Of a DNA stretch of 64,000 nt, positions 51,225-61,164 are shown one piece after another. Position 1 is the first letter of the stretch. The number at the start of each line of letters is the position of its first letter. The notes under the pieces were generated by a model, which worked only from the letters and a program-made list of their open reading frames with translations, made no database searches and had not been told where the DNA came from. Origin of the DNA: Adhaeribacter rhizoryzae (GTDB lineage Bacteria; Bacteroidota; Bacteroidia; Cytophagales; Hymenobacteraceae); assembly GCF_008629685.1 (NCBI RefSeq), contig NZ_VWSF01000023.1:1-64000 (forward strand), given 5' to 3'. A program made the translations under genes and the position numbers.

Positions 51225-52424
51225 ATGAGCAATAGCCTGGAGCATTTATACCAAATAAGTAAGAAGAATAAACGCGTAATTATTGGTTTAATGTCGGGGA
51301 CTTCTTTAGATGGTTTGGATATTGCGCTGTGTGCAGTTGAAGGAAGTGGATTAAATACCCAATTAAAACTACTGCAGTTTAACACGGTTCCGTATACCGA
51401 CGATCTGAAACATAAGATTAAGAATATTTTTTCTAAAAGACAGGTTGATTTGGAGCAGGTTTGTATTTTAAATGCGTACTTAGGCTCCTTTCACGCCGAT
51501 TTAATTCTGAAAAGTCTTCTACAATGGAATATTCGGCCGGCAGAAGTAGACCTTATTGCTAGTCATGGGCAAACTATTTACCACGCGCCGGCAGCTTTAC
51601 ACGGCTTGCCGGGCTGGCCCAATGCTACGCTCCAAATTGGAGATGGTGATCACTTGGCCGTAAAAACCGGAATTATTACCGTAAGCGATTTTCGGCAAAA
51701 ACATATTGCGGCGGGCGGTGAAGGAGCCCCATTGGCTGTATACGGCGATTATTTGCTGTTTTCGCAAAATGGTCAGGACCGCATTATGCTAAACATTGGC
51801 GGCATTGCCAACTATACTTATTTGCCGGGCGATTTAGATGCGAAACGCGTGTTTTCAACGGATGTTGGTCCCGGAAACACCATCATGGATGCGTACATGC
51901 AGCACCAGTTCCGCGATAAATATTATGATAAAGATGGTGAACTGGCCGCCAGCGGAACATATAACCAGGAGCTAGTAGCAGCTTTGCTTGATAATGAATT
52001 TTTCCGGCAGCCATTTCCTAAAACTACTGGCCCCGAATTATTTAATTTAGAATATCTTAAAACGGCCCAACAAACAGCAAATTGCCAAAACTTAAGTGCG
52101 GCTAATATAATGGCTTCATTAAACCGGTTTTCGGCAGTTGGTATTGCCACCGCTATCCGGGAAACCATTAAAGGGGGTACTGGGGCAATTTATATTAGCG
52201 GTGGTGGGATGCATAACCGCTTGTTGCAGCAAAATTTACAAGAGTTATTACCGCAATTTACCCTATCGCCGCTAACGGAATTAGGTGTAAATCCGGATGC
52301 GAAAGAAGCTGTTTTGTTTGCAGTGCTGGCCAACGAATGTATCGCTAACCAGAATTTAGATTTAGATTTTGGTAATCCTAAAATACCTACAATCCGGCTG
52401 GGTAAAATCAGTTTACCCGATTAA
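51225..52424 (+). CDS. anmK: anhydro-N-acetylmuramic acid kinase
   Basis: 399 residues. The diagnostic N terminus GLMSGTSLDGLDIALC is present, with further blocks LIASHGQTIYHAP, DFRQKHIAAGGEGAPLA, NIGGIANYTYLPG, DVGPGNTIMDAYM and YISGGGMHN. AnmK phosphorylates and opens 1,6-anhydro-MurNAc released from peptidoglycan, giving MurNAc-6-phosphate for cell-wall recycling in the cytosol. No murQ or nagK is near. A TTG-N21-TAGCTTTG promoter lies just upstream. Confidence 0.95.
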   Translation: MSNSLEHLYQISKKNKRVIIGLMSGTSLDGLDIALCAVEGSGLNTQLKLLQFNTVPYTDDLKHKIKNIFSKRQVDLEQVCILNAYLGSFHADLILKSLLQWNIRPAEVDLIASHGQTIYHAPAALHGLPGWPNATLQIGDGDHLAVKTGIITVSDFRQKHIAAGGEGAPLAVYGDYLLFSQNGQDRIMLNIGGIANYTYLPGDLDAKRVFSTDVGPGNTIMDAYMQHQFRDKYYDKDGELAASGTYNQELVAALLDNEFFRQPFPKTTGPELFNLEYLKTAQQTANCQNLSAANIMASLNRFSAVGIATAIRETIKGGTGAIYISGGGMHNRLLQQNLQELLPQFTLSPLTELGVNPDAKEAVLFAVLANECIANQNLDLDFGNPKIPTIRLGKISLPD

Positions 52425-52703
52425 GGGCCTTTGATATTTAAGCAGCCTTTAAAAAAACTAGCAGCAAGGTAGATTTTGTATAGGCTTAAATTAAACCTAT
52501 TTCAAAACTTTCAGAATAGATTACGTTATAACTTATTGGAGTTAAATATTGCCGAAAAGGTAACTTAGTTCCCCGCCTAAGTTTAGGAGAGATTAGGGGT
52601 GGTTGTTTTTCTTAGCTTAATTTCCGGCAAGTTCTGTCGCTGGCTATATTTACAAACAATCAGAATGAACAAGAAACAAGATTATGCAACCAACCGGTAA
52701 TTT

Positions 52704-53021
52704 TCACCATAGATTCTCATTATTAGCAGAATCCGAAGCAAAACCATTTTCCGGAGAGTAAGGAGTGCCTTTACCTTCCAGGTGATTTTGAATATTCAGG
52801 TGCAGTTTTAGTTTATCTAATGCTAAAAACTCAGCCCACTGTTGCTGGTCGTCTAGGCTCATCCTGTCCACCAAATCTGGTAGTGCAATACTATTTTGCT
52901 GGGCAATAATCTCCATTAAAAATGGATCAGATTCCAGCAAATATTTTATTTTAATGCGAAAATAACCATTTAACTCATTGTACCGGGCAACATCCCACTT
53001 ATCTAAATTATTAGGCTCCAT
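52704..53021 (-). CDS. hypothetical helical protein, 105 residues
   Basis: Not recognised. It is helical and acidic (ARYNELNGYFRIKIKYLLES, LVDRMSLDDQQQWAEFLALD), without signal peptide or membrane segment, and ends in a polar, probably disordered tail. Codon use looks like that of ordinary genes here. The flanking gaps contain nothing recognised. Confidence 0.6.
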   Translation of the reverse strand: MEPNNLDKWDVARYNELNGYFRIKIKYLLESDPFLMEIIAQQNSIALPDLVDRMSLDDQQQWAEFLALDKLKLHLNIQNHLEGKGTPYSPENGFASDSANNENLW

Positions 53022-53410
53022 ATGCTGGTTTTATGCATTTGCTACCGAAAAGTTACTTTCGGGTGCATAATTATCTCAGAATATTGTACAAGAGCTGCAA
53101 AGCAAAATATTAAGATACCTAGTAACGCACAAGCAACAAGTGCTTAAAAATATTAAAATCTTTACTGCTTAGCGTTTAAACAATATTTATTCGTTCGGCG
53201 TTTATTAACGCCGAAATATACTGTTTGTGTTACCCGGAAAAATCCTAATTAGTGATGCGCAACAAAGTTTAGTTTAACCTGATTCAGTTAAGCAGCGTGC
53301 TTTTAATTATCAGCAAACCTGAATTCAGCCTATGTAAATTCATAAAATCAAGTTAAATAAATTTGTTAACAACAAGGGGCAAGGCTGTTCTATTAATAGA
53401 AAGTATTTAT
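53022..53410. other. gene-free region
   Basis: 389 bp, AT-rich, between two reverse-strand small genes. GTTCGGCGTTTATTAACGCCGAA near 53192-53214 is a small hairpin (TTCGGCGTT/AACGCCGAA) that may end transcription of the 53671 gene. Confidence 0.5.
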
Positions 53411-53671
53411 TTAATCATAATGTTCGGTTAAAAGCTCACTAATATTAATATGGCTTAAATAAGGCTCTAAACATTTGGTACTGGTAAATGCTCTTACCAT
53501 TGAAACACTCTGTTCTTCGGGGTCTAACCATATTTCAGCAAAGAAGTCTTGCAGGTGATACAAACATACATTATGTCTTCTGCCAAACCGGATACCTAAC
53601 TGGTTTCCCTCATTCCACACTAGCTGTAACCGCTCCTCAAGCGGTAAACGCTCAAATACTTGTAAATTCAT
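53411..53671 (-). CDS. small conserved-looking protein, paralogue of 4735-4992
   Basis: 86 residues from the Met starting MNLQVFERLPLEERLQLVW; an upstream Met would add 19 hydrophobic residues absent from the relative. It shares with the protein at 4735-4992 the F-x-R-L-P start, DFFAEIWLDPEE versus NFFVELWEKPNL, and LEPYLSHINISEL versus LEPYTQDIQIEDF. Function unknown; probably a small single-domain cytosolic protein. Confidence 0.65.
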   Translation of the reverse strand: MNLQVFERLPLEERLQLVWNEGNQLGIRFGRRHNVCLYHLQDFFAEIWLDPEEQSVSMVRAFTSTKCLEPYLSHINISELLTEHYD

Positions 53672-54077
53672 GATGCAATATAAAAATACAATTTTGATTT
53701 CAAAAACTACTTTATTGATTTTGTGCAAAAAAATTTTTGACCTATTAACAATTAAAATTATAAATACCTGTAATAAAGCAACTTATATATAATTTTAAAT
53801 TTATAAAATTTTGATAAAATACAAATAGTATATATTTAGCAAACCAGATAATGCAATGTTTATATAAAAAATATTATATATCTTAACTTTTTTTTCTAAC
53901 GCAGTTAAACCTGATTTTACGCGCTTATATGCTTTGTAAGGTTTAATCTGCTTGCGCTACCAATATTTATTAAGTGCTTGGCTTTACTACTTAACTAAGC
54001 TTTTAGCCCTAATTCTTAATAAATATTTGGTTGCTTGTACAAGATTGTTTTTCCTGAAAAATCAGGTTATGCGTGTA
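53672..54077. other. very AT-rich gene-free region
   Basis: 406 bp. A 66-codon forward frame begins at 53952, but it runs antisense through a more plausible small gene and is composed mainly of Leu and Tyr from AT-rich DNA, so it is not called. Confidence 0.45.
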
Positions 54078-54194
54078 TTAGTCTTCGCGGTTCTTCTTTT
54101 TTACTTTACTCCAATTATCATCCAGTTCCCAAACGGCAATTGCAACTACTAGTAATGCTATTATTATATAATTCATTTCTAATATTTCTTTCAT
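54078..54194 (-). CDS. 38-residue single-span membrane protein
   Basis: ATG at 54192-54194, stop at 54078-54080. Residues about 9-24 are a membrane segment (YIIIALLVVAIAVWEL) followed by a charged tail (DDNWSKVKKKNRED). AAGG lies 3 bases before the start as a weak ribosome-binding site. The hydrophobic-then-charged layout is typical of real small membrane proteins, but at this length chance cannot be excluded. Confidence 0.4.
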   Translation of the reverse strand: MKEILEMNYIIIALLVVAIAVWELDDNWSKVKKKNRED

Positions 54195-54561
54195 AACCTT
54201 ACAACTTATGATTCAAAAGTAGATGCCCAAAATGAAGATTAGATGAAATTGCCGGTAGTTTTAAAATAAATTCTCTTTATTTAAAGGTTTTTTCTGGTAC
54301 AGAAATTTGTATATGGTCTTTAAATATTAAAATTTCGGTTGCCAGAATTGCTTTTTAGAAGGGGCTTTAAAGATAATAACCAATAATTATCTTTAAAGAA
54401 AGTAAATATGGTAAGCCTTAAGTTGCTTCTTGATTTTGTGAATTTTTGTATGTTTTAAAAAATTATTAATATTAAATCGGGTTTATTTAAATTATTTAAA
54501 ACAATTGGTTTATTTTTGAAAGATATTGTTTTCTAATTTAGGAGATATTTAGGTTTTTAGC
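54195..54561. other. promoter region of the GH63-like gene
   Basis: 367 bp, AT-rich. A perfect -7 element TATTTTTG lies at 54511-54518, and TTTAGGAG just before the start is a good ribosome-binding site for the glucosidase. No -33 TTG at normal distance is seen. Confidence 0.45.
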
Positions 54562-57195
54562 ATGCCAGAAAAGATGGGAATTAAAGAATACGAAAGGTTA
54601 CAACAATCGCCTAATAATCGCAACTGGAAATTCTGGGGGCCTTACTTATCGGAGCGCCAGTGGGGCACAGTACGCGAAGATTATAGCCCGGATGGCAATG
54701 CCTGGAGTTTTATTACCCACGATATGGCCCGTAGTAATGCTTACCGTTGGGGCGAAGAAGGTATTGCCGGCTTTTGCGACGAAAAACAAATTCTTTGTTT
54801 GGCGCCGGCTTTCTGGAACGGGCAGGATAGTATGCTAAAAGAACGGCTTTTTGGTTTAACCAATGCGCAAGGCAACCACGGCGAAGATGTAAAAGAATTA
54901 TATTACCACCTCGATTCTTCCCCCACCCATTCTTATTGTAAATACCTGTACAAATATCCGCAGGTGGCTTTCCCTTACGATGAGTTAGTAGAAAGAAACA
55001 AACGTACCCGTCTGGAGCTCGAGTATGAAATATTAGATACCGGCATTTTCGACGATAAAAAATACTTTGATATTTATATAGAGTATGCCAAGGCTGATAT
55101 GAACGATATTCTGATGAAGATTACCGTTCATAACCGCGGACCGGAAGAAGCGGACATTCATGTTTTGCCGCACTTGTGGTTTAGGAATTATTGGAAGCAC
55201 AATGCCAATTATACCCGGCCTAATATTACTTCGTATTCTGACAACTGCATAAAAACCACATCGCAGCGGATCGGCGTATTTTACCTGTACCACGAAAAAG
55301 GCGAACAGCTGTTTTGTAACAACGAAACCAATAACCAGCGCATTTATAATGGCCAGAATGAATTACCTTATGTAAAAGATGGCATTAATAATTATGTATT
55401 AGGTGGGCAATCAACCATCAATCCGGCTAAAGAAGGTACCAAGTCGGCTATTTGGTTTACCGAAAAAATAGCGGGTGGCAAATCCAAAGTTTTCCGGATA
55501 CGGTTAAAACGCAACCGCATAGAAGACCCTTGGGGTGATTTTGATGAATTGTTCTTAAAACGGCAGGCCGAAACCATGAGCTATTATAAAGAGTTTGTTA
55601 TTCCGGATAAACTCTCGGCGGTGCACAAAAAACTGGTACGAAGCTCTTTTGGCGGCTTGCTCTGGACCAAACAATTTTATTACCTGGATGTACACAAATG
55701 GCTGAACGGCAGTATGCAGGAAACAGCCCCGCATCGGCAGTACAAGCGTAACACCGAGTGGCAGCACCTGACTAACCGGAATGTTATTTCGATGCCGGAT
55801 AAATGGGAATACCCCTGGTACGCGGCCTGGGATTTGGCTTTTCATACAACCACCTTTGCCCACGTAGATGCCAATTTTGCTAAACAGCAGTTGTTGCTGA
55901 TGCTCCGGGAATATTATATGCACCCGAATGGCCAGATACCCGCCTACGAATGGAATTTCAGCGATGTAAATCCGCCGGTACATGCCTGGGGCGTTTGGGA
56001 AGTTTACACCACCGATAAGAAAAAGACCGGCGTTCCGGATTGGGACTTTTTAGAACGGGCTTTTCAGAAGTTGCTCATGAACTTTACCTGGTGGGTAAAC
56101 CAAAAAGACGTGAACGGCATTGACTTGTTTGAAGGAGGCTTCCTGGGGCTGGATAATATTGGGGTATTCGACCGTAACCACATGCCGCCCGGCATTAAAA
56201 ATTTGCAGCAAGCCGATGCTACCAGTTGGATGGCCATGTTCTCGTTAAATATGCTGCGTATGTCGTTGGAACTGGCTAAACGCAACCCGGCTTACGAAGA
56301 ATCGGCTGCTAAATTTTTCCGGCATTTCCTTAGCATTGGCTGGGCTATGGATAATATTGGCGAAAAGAATATTTCGCTCTGGGACGATGAAGATAATTTC
56401 TACTACGATGCTGTACAGTTAGATAACGGTAAAAGTCAGCGACTTAAGATAAGATCTTTGGTGGGGCTTATTCCGTTACTGGCCGTTGAAATTATTAACA
56501 GCAGCACCTTCGACCAAATGCAGGAATTTAAGCGGCGGGCCGTTGGTATTATTCGCACCCGGCCTGATCTGGCCCAGTTAATTTCGCACATTGAAGCCAA
56601 AAACGAAGCCGGTAACCATTTATTCTCGGTTATGCGGGGCTTCCGGCTAGAACACGTTTTAAAACGATTATTAGATGAAGGAGAGTTTCTGTCGGATTAT
56701 GGCATTCGCTCTTTATCTAAATATCACCAGGAAAACCCGTACGTATTTAACTACCAGGGTAACCAGCACAGTATTAATTATGAACCCGGCGAAAGTTCTA
56801 CTTCTATGTTTGGCGGTAATTCTAACTGGCGCGGACCTATCTGGTTGCAAATGAATTATTTGATTATTCAGGCCCTCCGGAAATATTACCGCTATTACGG
56901 CGATGCTTACGTGTACGAATTCCCGACCGGTTCGGGCGTAAAGTTAAACCTGAAACAAATTGCCCGGGAACTCACCAAGAGAGTATTAAAAATATTCGAG
57001 AAAAACGAAGCTGGCCGGTACCAGTACCAAGGCGATCATCCGCTCTTATCTACCGACGAGCACTTTAAAGAACACCATTTATTTTATGAGTTTTTCAACG
57101 GCGATACCGGGTTAGGTTTAGGCGCTTCGCACCAAACCGGCTGGACAGCTTTAATAGCTAACCTGTTAATAGAACTAGAAGAAGAAGGCGTTTAA
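54562..57195 (+). CDS. MGH1-like / GH63 family glucosidase
   Basis: 877 residues, no signal peptide, so cytosolic. The start ERLQQSPNNRNWKFWGPYLS, ERQWGTVREDYS and FCDEKQILCLAPAFWNGQD are typical of the large bacterial proteins annotated as glucosidase of the mannosylglycerate hydrolase (MGH1)/GH63 group. The (alpha/alpha)6 barrel follows with YPWYAAWDLAFHTTTFAHVD (candidate acid Asp) and later NWRGPIWLQMNYLIIQALRK. Known relatives hydrolyse alpha-glucosides such as mannosylglycerate or glucosylglycerate, or trim glucans. No partner gene lies next to it. Confidence 0.87.
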   Translation: MPEKMGIKEYERLQQSPNNRNWKFWGPYLSERQWGTVREDYSPDGNAWSFITHDMARSNAYRWGEEGIAGFCDEKQILCLAPAFWNGQDSMLKERLFGLTNAQGNHGEDVKELYYHLDSSPTHSYCKYLYKYPQVAFPYDELVERNKRTRLELEYEILDTGIFDDKKYFDIYIEYAKADMNDILMKITVHNRGPEEADIHVLPHLWFRNYWKHNANYTRPNITSYSDNCIKTTSQRIGVFYLYHEKGEQLFCNNETNNQRIYNGQNELPYVKDGINNYVLGGQSTINPAKEGTKSAIWFTEKIAGGKSKVFRIRLKRNRIEDPWGDFDELFLKRQAETMSYYKEFVIPDKLSAVHKKLVRSSFGGLLWTKQFYYLDVHKWLNGSMQETAPHRQYKRNTEWQHLTNRNVISMPDKWEYPWYAAWDLAFHTTTFAHVDANFAKQQLLLMLREYYMHPNGQIPAYEWNFSDVNPPVHAWGVWEVYTTDKKKTGVPDWDFLERAFQKLLMNFTWWVNQKDVNGIDLFEGGFLGLDNIGVFDRNHMPPGIKNLQQADATSWMAMFSLNMLRMSLELAKRNPAYEESAAKFFRHFLSIGWAMDNIGEKNISLWDDEDNFYYDAVQLDNGKSQRLKIRSLVGLIPLLAVEIINSSTFDQMQEFKRRAVGIIRTRPDLAQLISHIEAKNEAGNHLFSVMRGFRLEHVLKRLLDEGEFLSDYGIRSLSKYHQENPYVFNYQGNQHSINYEPGESSTSMFGGNSNWRGPIWLQMNYLIIQALRKYYRYYGDAYVYEFPTGSGVKLNLKQIARELTKRVLKIFEKNEAGRYQYQGDHPLLSTDEHFKEHHLFYEFFNGDTGLGLGASHQTGWTALIANLLIELEEEGV

Positions 57196-57564
57196 CAGAA
57201 GGAATATTATGAAAATAGCAATACAGCACCTGAGGCTGCTTGCTGGCAATAATTAAGAGAAGGTTAGATCTTGGTAAAATGAATAAAAAGAAATTGGTTT
57301 AATTAAAACAATATTTATATTTTAATATTTATATTTGCCTATTATTAAGCTGTTTAGAAAACAAAGCTTAAAATATATTATAAATATTAAAAAAACAATA
57401 GTAGAAGATAAGCCAAATTAAAGTTTTATGTTGTAGATTTGGCATCTCATCAGGTCTTACGAAAACAAAGAGTCAATTATCCTGTTTTTGAATAAAATAT
57501 AGCCTGCTAAATAGAATTTATATAAGAACTAAACCTACCACCATTTATTCCATATTTCACCTTT
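57196..57564. other. AT-rich gene-free region
   Basis: 369 bp. A -7-like TATATTTG at 57330-57337 is the only signal noted. Confidence 0.4.
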
Positions 57565-57813
57565 ATGTTGTTTTTGCAAAATATTAAGTTAGTAATTGTT
57601 TGTATTTGCATTTCTACCGCTTTAGGACATACTGTTAACCAAGCCTTAGGCATTTTTTGGAGCCTGGGTTATTTTGCCGGGTTTTTGCTGGCTAACGTTT
57701 ACCACACCGATAGAGATTCTTTATCTATGCCAATGTCGTTTGCTATTACCCCTTATACGTGTAGTGAGGTAGTCGTGAGCTTGCTCGACAAATTATTTCA
57801 GTTAGATAAATAA
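57565..57813 (+). CDS. small membrane protein, unknown
   Basis: 82 residues with two hydrophobic segments (about 7-20 and 28-46; GIFWSLGYFAGFLLANVY) and a C-terminal part with SFAITPYTCSEVVVSLLDKL. Not recognised. Codon use is ordinary and the region is otherwise AT-rich, which supports a real gene, but there is no clear ribosome-binding site. Confidence 0.45.
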   Translation: MLFLQNIKLVIVCICISTALGHTVNQALGIFWSLGYFAGFLLANVYHTDRDSLSMPMSFAITPYTCSEVVVSLLDKLFQLDK

Positions 57814-58010
57814 TTTATTTCTTTACTTATTTTAATAAATGCTTCGGATTTATCCGGAACAGGCTAGGCTTGCCTGAATAGGTAAAGTGTGCTTTGGAAT
57901 ACTTCCACTAAAGCAATAATAGCGGCTACCAAGGTGGTAAATAAGCGTAATATTTTGTTGGCCAGTATTTTTCTATTTACAGTAATATACACTATTCAGT
58001 AGTAATAAGC

Positions 58011-58086
58011 CTATTCAGATAATTCCCCGGTAAATTATCTGAATAGTTTTTGAAATATTTTTTATCAAAAACTATTCAGATAATTT
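58011..58086. terminator. two mutually exclusive hairpins after the ABC permease gene
   Basis: CTATTCAGATAATT occurs at 58011-58024 and 58072-58085; its complement AATTATCTGAATAG at 58033-58046 can pair with either. The right-hand pairing is longer: 22 bp perfect, 58032-58053 with 58065-58086, 11-base loop. It sits 11 bp beyond the permease stop codon. Confidence 0.75.
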
Positions 58087-58096
58087 AATTTTCAGG

Positions 58097-60523
58097 CTAT
58101 TCGCTCCGGAGGCTTTTCACCGGATTCATTAGCGCGGCCTTAATTGCCTGATAACTTACGGTTAAAATGGTAATGGCCAAAGCCCCTACGCAGGGTAGTA
58201 TTATAAAAACAGGCGTAATCTCGGTGTGATATTCGTACTTTGCCAGCCAATTACGCATTACCAAATGACTGATAGGAATAGCAATTAAACAGGCAAGGAG
58301 CACCAAAGCGGCAAACTCTTTTATTTGCATATACCAAAGATTGGAAACACTTGCGCCCAGCACTTTTCGAATGCCAAATTCTTTGGTGCGTTGTTCTGCT
58401 ACAAAAGAGGCCAAACCAAACAAACCCAAACACGAAATAAATATTGCAATTACAGAAAAGAGCCCGGCTAATGTACCAATGCGCTCTTCCTGGCTAAATT
58501 TTTGGGCATATTCTTCGTCTACAAACTTGTAATCGAAAAGAGCGGCGGGAACAATATTTTTAAATATTGCTTCTATTTTGGGCAAAGCCACGCTGGCACT
58601 TACCGCCGGATTTATTTTAATATGCAATACCTTTGAGGCATCTTCCGCATCAATAAAATATATGGTGGGCTGCACGGGCTGAAAAGGAGATTCCATCACC
58701 ATGTTTTTAACTACCCCTATAATAGTCTTGGTCCACTTTTTTTCGCCGGTTTCGTCCACATCGGTGAGTTTTTGCCCTATTGGATCTGTAAAGCCCATAT
58801 ATTGTACCGCCGCCTGGTTGATGATGATGGCATCTGTGGAATCAGAAGCTAAGGCGCTGGAAAAATCGCGGCCAGCCACTACTTCCCAACTTACCGTTTT
58901 GCCGTACTCGGGCGTTATCTTACATCTGGCAAACGCTGCATCAAGGGTTGGGTCTTTGCCCAGCCATTCATATCCGCCGGTTATGTTCCATACGGCAGTA
59001 ACGGGACTAGACGAACTGGCCACTTGCGCTACCACGCCGCTCCGCATTAATTCGGTTTGCAGTACCTTTTGTTTACCTTTAAAACTGGGATCGCTCATAT
59101 CCAGGGTTAATAAATTTTGCTTGTCGTAGCCAATAGGCCGGTTGCGGGCGTGCTGAATTTGCCCATATACCACCAGCGTACCCGAAATTAATACCACTGA
59201 AACCGTAAACTGAACCACCACCATCACTTTGCGGGGCAGGGTAGCCGTACGCCCGGACTTTATTACGCCTTTTAAAACTTTTACCGGCTGAAAAGAAGAT
59301 AAATATAAAGCGGGGTACAAGCCGGCCACACAACCGGTTAATAAAATAAACAGCAGGCTTATGCCCCAAAAAGCTAGATTACTAAACGGAAAGGCTATAT
59401 TTTTATCGGCTAGCTGGTTAAAAGGCTGTTGTACGAACCAAAGCAGCAAAAGCGCAATCGCAAAAGCCATTACCACCACCAAATAAGATTCACTTAAGAA
59501 TTGCCGGATTAATTGTTTTTTACCGGCGCCGATAGCTTTACGAACACCTACTTCCTTGGCGCGGGTAGAAGAACGGGCGGTACTTAAATTTATAAAATTG
59601 ATACAAGCCAGCAGCAATACAAAAACTCCCACAATGCCAAAGAGCCAGACATAAGTAATTCGTCCGCCAGCGGGTTTTCCATTCTCAAATTCAGAATATA
59701 AGTGCCAACTGCTCATGGGAATTAACTGCACAAAAGGTTTATTCTTTTCCATTGTTTTAAAAAAGTCCTTCGGTACATGCTGGTAATAGAGGTTTTTGAT
59801 GGCGGCATTAGCGGCGGCTAAATTGGTGGTGGGCTGTAGTTGTACATACACCTTAACGGTCCGGTTATCCCAGTCGGTGGCACTTTCTTTCATCCAATCT
59901 GCATAAGATACCAATAAAGGCCAGGGCAGGAAAAAACTGATTTCGCTAAATTGGCTGTTCTGGGGAATATCTGCATAAACCCCGGTTACGGTCACTTCCA
60001 ATAAGTTATCAATTCTTAACCGTTTATGCATGGGATCTTCGTTGCCAAAAATAGTCTTGGCCGTTGATTGGGAAAGAACAACCGAATAGGGATCCCGCAA
60101 ACTTTGGTAGTTGCCTTGCAGCATGTTGAGGGAAAGCATTTCCAGGGCGCTTTCTTGTATAAACTGTCCTTTTTGGCTAAACTTTTTATCTGCTGTTGCC
60201 ACGGTATAATCTCCGGCCTCAAAGGCCATTGCAACAGACTTGAAATAATGCGGATAGTTTTCCTGGAGGGTTGTGCCTACCGGGTACTGCAAATCAAAGG
60301 AACCTTCAACTGCTGAGCTTTGCGGATTAATATTACCGCCCCAAACCTGGGCAATAGAATCGTAATTTTTATGGTAGGTATTAAAAGATAATTCATCCCA
60401 AATCCATAACCCAATAAGCATAGTTACCAGCATGCCCACCGATAAGCCACAAATATTAATAAAGGAATAAGCTTTGTTTCGGATGAGGTTGCGAAAAGCA
60501 GTGGTGAGATAATTACGAAGCAT
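58097..60523 (-). CDS. FtsX/MacB-type ABC transporter permease
   Basis: 808 residues with the Bacteroidota double-FtsX plan. An N-terminal membrane helix (about 20-42, after LRNYLTTAFRNLIRNKAYSF) and periplasmic MacB-like core precede FtsX domain 1 (about 285-420, with ARSSTRAKEVGVRKAIGAG). A second periplasmic domain and FtsX domain 2 (about 680-800, with EFGIRKVLGASVSNLWY) follow. Such permeases pair with a separate LolD/MacB ATPase, not present here. They act in stress response, antimicrobial peptide or lipoprotein handling rather than import. Single gene with an unusual hairpin pair at its 3' end. Confidence 0.92.
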   Translation of the reverse strand: MLRNYLTTAFRNLIRNKAYSFINICGLSVGMLVTMLIGLWIWDELSFNTYHKNYDSIAQVWGGNINPQSSAVEGSFDLQYPVGTTLQENYPHYFKSVAMAFEAGDYTVATADKKFSQKGQFIQESALEMLSLNMLQGNYQSLRDPYSVVLSQSTAKTIFGNEDPMHKRLRIDNLLEVTVTGVYADIPQNSQFSEISFFLPWPLLVSYADWMKESATDWDNRTVKVYVQLQPTTNLAAANAAIKNLYYQHVPKDFFKTMEKNKPFVQLIPMSSWHLYSEFENGKPAGGRITYVWLFGIVGVFVLLLACINFINLSTARSSTRAKEVGVRKAIGAGKKQLIRQFLSESYLVVVMAFAIALLLLWFVQQPFNQLADKNIAFPFSNLAFWGISLLFILLTGCVAGLYPALYLSSFQPVKVLKGVIKSGRTATLPRKVMVVVQFTVSVVLISGTLVVYGQIQHARNRPIGYDKQNLLTLDMSDPSFKGKQKVLQTELMRSGVVAQVASSSSPVTAVWNITGGYEWLGKDPTLDAAFARCKITPEYGKTVSWEVVAGRDFSSALASDSTDAIIINQAAVQYMGFTDPIGQKLTDVDETGEKKWTKTIIGVVKNMVMESPFQPVQPTIYFIDAEDASKVLHIKINPAVSASVALPKIEAIFKNIVPAALFDYKFVDEEYAQKFSQEERIGTLAGLFSVIAIFISCLGLFGLASFVAEQRTKEFGIRKVLGASVSNLWYMQIKEFAALVLLACLIAIPISHLVMRNWLAKYEYHTEITPVFIILPCVGALAITILTVSYQAIKAALMNPVKSLRSE

Positions 60524-61164
60524 AGCAGTTTAGGTAATCTAGCGTGGAAGACTAATCTGCTAAAAGACTAACAAACGATTTGCCAATGAACAGAAAGGGC
60601 AAACAGCGCACGTTTAAGCTACTTTTTGCGAATAGGATATTAAAAGGTTGTATTAAAACCGGACAGTACAGTGTTCAATTTTGAGTCATTTTAAGATAAG
60701 TAGAATACCTGAACCTTGGTTTTGCCTGAAAAAATTAGCCGTTATAGCGCTTCTTTTTAGTTTCCTATTAAGCAATACACAAATAAACAGATATTGGCAG
60801 GTAACTGTATTTTCTCTGGTAACCGAATGCTCCGCTGCTAAATAATCCGTATTCCCGAAGCCATAAACCCACTCAAAACGACCATTAACTGAATATTTAA
60901 GGCGTTCATTAATATTTACCTGGCTGCTGCGTTTGGGGGAACAACTTTTTTAATAAATATTGAGGAAGGAGCTATAAAAAGTAACTTAAAACTCATCTTG
61001 TTACTTTAAAATCCGTTTTAAGAGAATTGTTTTGGAGTTCGGCTCTATTTAAGCCTGCTAAACCTAAAGCAGTAAAGTTCATTTAAAAGATTTAGCATAA
61101 AAGCGTTTAAAGAATGAACAATTTATAATTATTGATCTACTTTTGTAAATAATTTATTAGAAAT
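60524..61164. other. gene-free divergent region with mqo promoter
   Basis: 641 bp between the permease and mqo starts. TACTTTTG at 61138-61145 is a perfect -7 element 19 bp before the mqo start. A reverse-strand stretch near 60700-60930 stays open for about 70 codons without a start codon and with no family I know; I do not call it. Confidence 0.45.

Noticed and set aside
53952-54152. Forward 66-codon frame rich in Leu and Tyr
   Set aside because: It arises from AT-rich DNA and overlaps a more plausible small reverse-strand membrane protein; no ribosome-binding site.
60700-60930. Reverse-strand open stretch of about 70 codons upstream of mqo
   Set aside because: No start codon, no recognisable family, and it could be open by chance.
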